NCBI GenBank assembly: GCA_012032965.1
Contig: JAAUPT010000116.1
Span: forward strand, 1 to 6,060
DNA length: 6,060 nt
From: Nitrospira sp.
Lineage (GTDB): Bacteria; Nitrospirota; Nitrospiria; Nitrospirales; Nitrospiraceae
Direction of reading: 5' to 3'
Shown: positions 5,700 to 6,060 of the stretch, in pieces
Numbering within the stretch: position 1 is the stretch's first letter
Layout of the letters: every line of letters begins with the position of its first letter
Notes under the pieces: generated by a model
What the model was told of the DNA's origin: nothing
Database searches by the model: none
Seen by the model: the letters and a program-made list of their open reading frames with translations, nothing else
Made by a program: the position numbers and the translations under genes

Positions 5700-6060
5700 T
5701 CCACCGTCACTAGAGCCATCCTCGCTCCGCCTTGTTGGCCCGTTCACCCCACAAGGCACTGAGGGGAAGATCCACAAGAGAGGAGGCGCCAGAATCAAGT
5801 CCGGTAGCGCTTTCCGCTATGTGAAGAAGCAATTGGAGTGCCGACATTTGCGAGACGGTCTTTTGGGTAAGCATAAACTATTTTCTTTGCAGAATAACCT
5901 CGCTGACATTGGATGACCGCCATGACATGGGACTCGTAATTTGAGAATTGCCAAGCTCTCACCGTTCTGAGAATCCATGTGCCCTTTCGCAACACTAGTG
6001 AGTGGAGCGTTGTAGCGGATTTCCTCAGCGAGGTTGCCTTCCAACCCCAACCGTTCGAAT
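5700..6060. other. no supported gene
   Basis: Several frames are open for 60-80 codons on both strands, but none shows a family motif, a good start or the G/C-ending codon pattern of the real genes. The minus-strand frame from 6050 to 5817 (containing NLAEEIRYNAPLTSVAKG) is the most protein-like. It could be the end of a gene entering from beyond the window, but I cannot support it. The promoter of the PH-domain gene is probably here. Confidence 0.4.

Noticed and set aside
5896..6035. 11-base inverted repeat AACCTCGCTGA (5896-5906) with TCAGCGAGGTT (6025-6035)
   Set aside because: A few such pairs are expected by chance in 6 kb, and nothing mobile lies between them.

Overview
The window looks like part of a Nitrospira-type chromosome (Nitrospirota). 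This rests on recognising the protein types, not on a database search: a DcaP-like porin, DUF2934 and other small acidic proteins typical of Nitrospira, and a sulfhydrogenase-type HydB. A group 3b [NiFe] hydrogenase is known from comammox Nitrospira, so a comammox relative is possible but not shown. Every convincing gene is on the minus strand, so transcription runs from high to low coordinates. The plus-strand reading frames are all antisense shadows.

Layout in the direction of transcription. Bases 6060-5700 hold no gene I can support. At 5699-5248 is a two-helix membrane protein with a bacterial PH domain. At 5101-4979 is the first ~41 codons of a CapA-like protein, cut off next to a decayed IS110-like transposase tail (4928-4806). 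Bases 4805-4510 have no gene. At 4509-4432 is a possible 25-codon leader ORF with a strong ribosome site, whose stop overlaps a porin start. At 4441-2979 is a DcaP-like outer-membrane porin split by a one-base slip. Immediately after it comes a 5'-truncated PRPP synthetase remnant (about 2963-2637), overlapped by a short unidentified reading frame (2692-2459). Next is a cluster of four small proteins: a broken 92-aa protein (2267-1991), a zinc-ribbon protein (1915-1673), an intact 62-aa relative of the broken one (1565-1377) and a DUF2934 protein (1354-1103). Last is a HydB-like iron-sulfur subunit (914 to beyond base 1), probably the first gene of a hydrogenase operon that continues outside the window.

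The most striking property is that five or six loci are each one or two bases out of frame, almost always inside a homopolymer or dinucleotide run. Repairing these slips gives continuous, family-like proteins. Either the assembly carries uncorrected indels, or the locus is decaying by slippage. The prs remnant, the capA truncation and the transposase tail cannot be repaired by single indels and point to real rearrangement. I see no CRISPR array, tRNA, rRNA or obvious new defence system. The least explained material is the small-protein cluster and the leader/hairpin in front of the porin.
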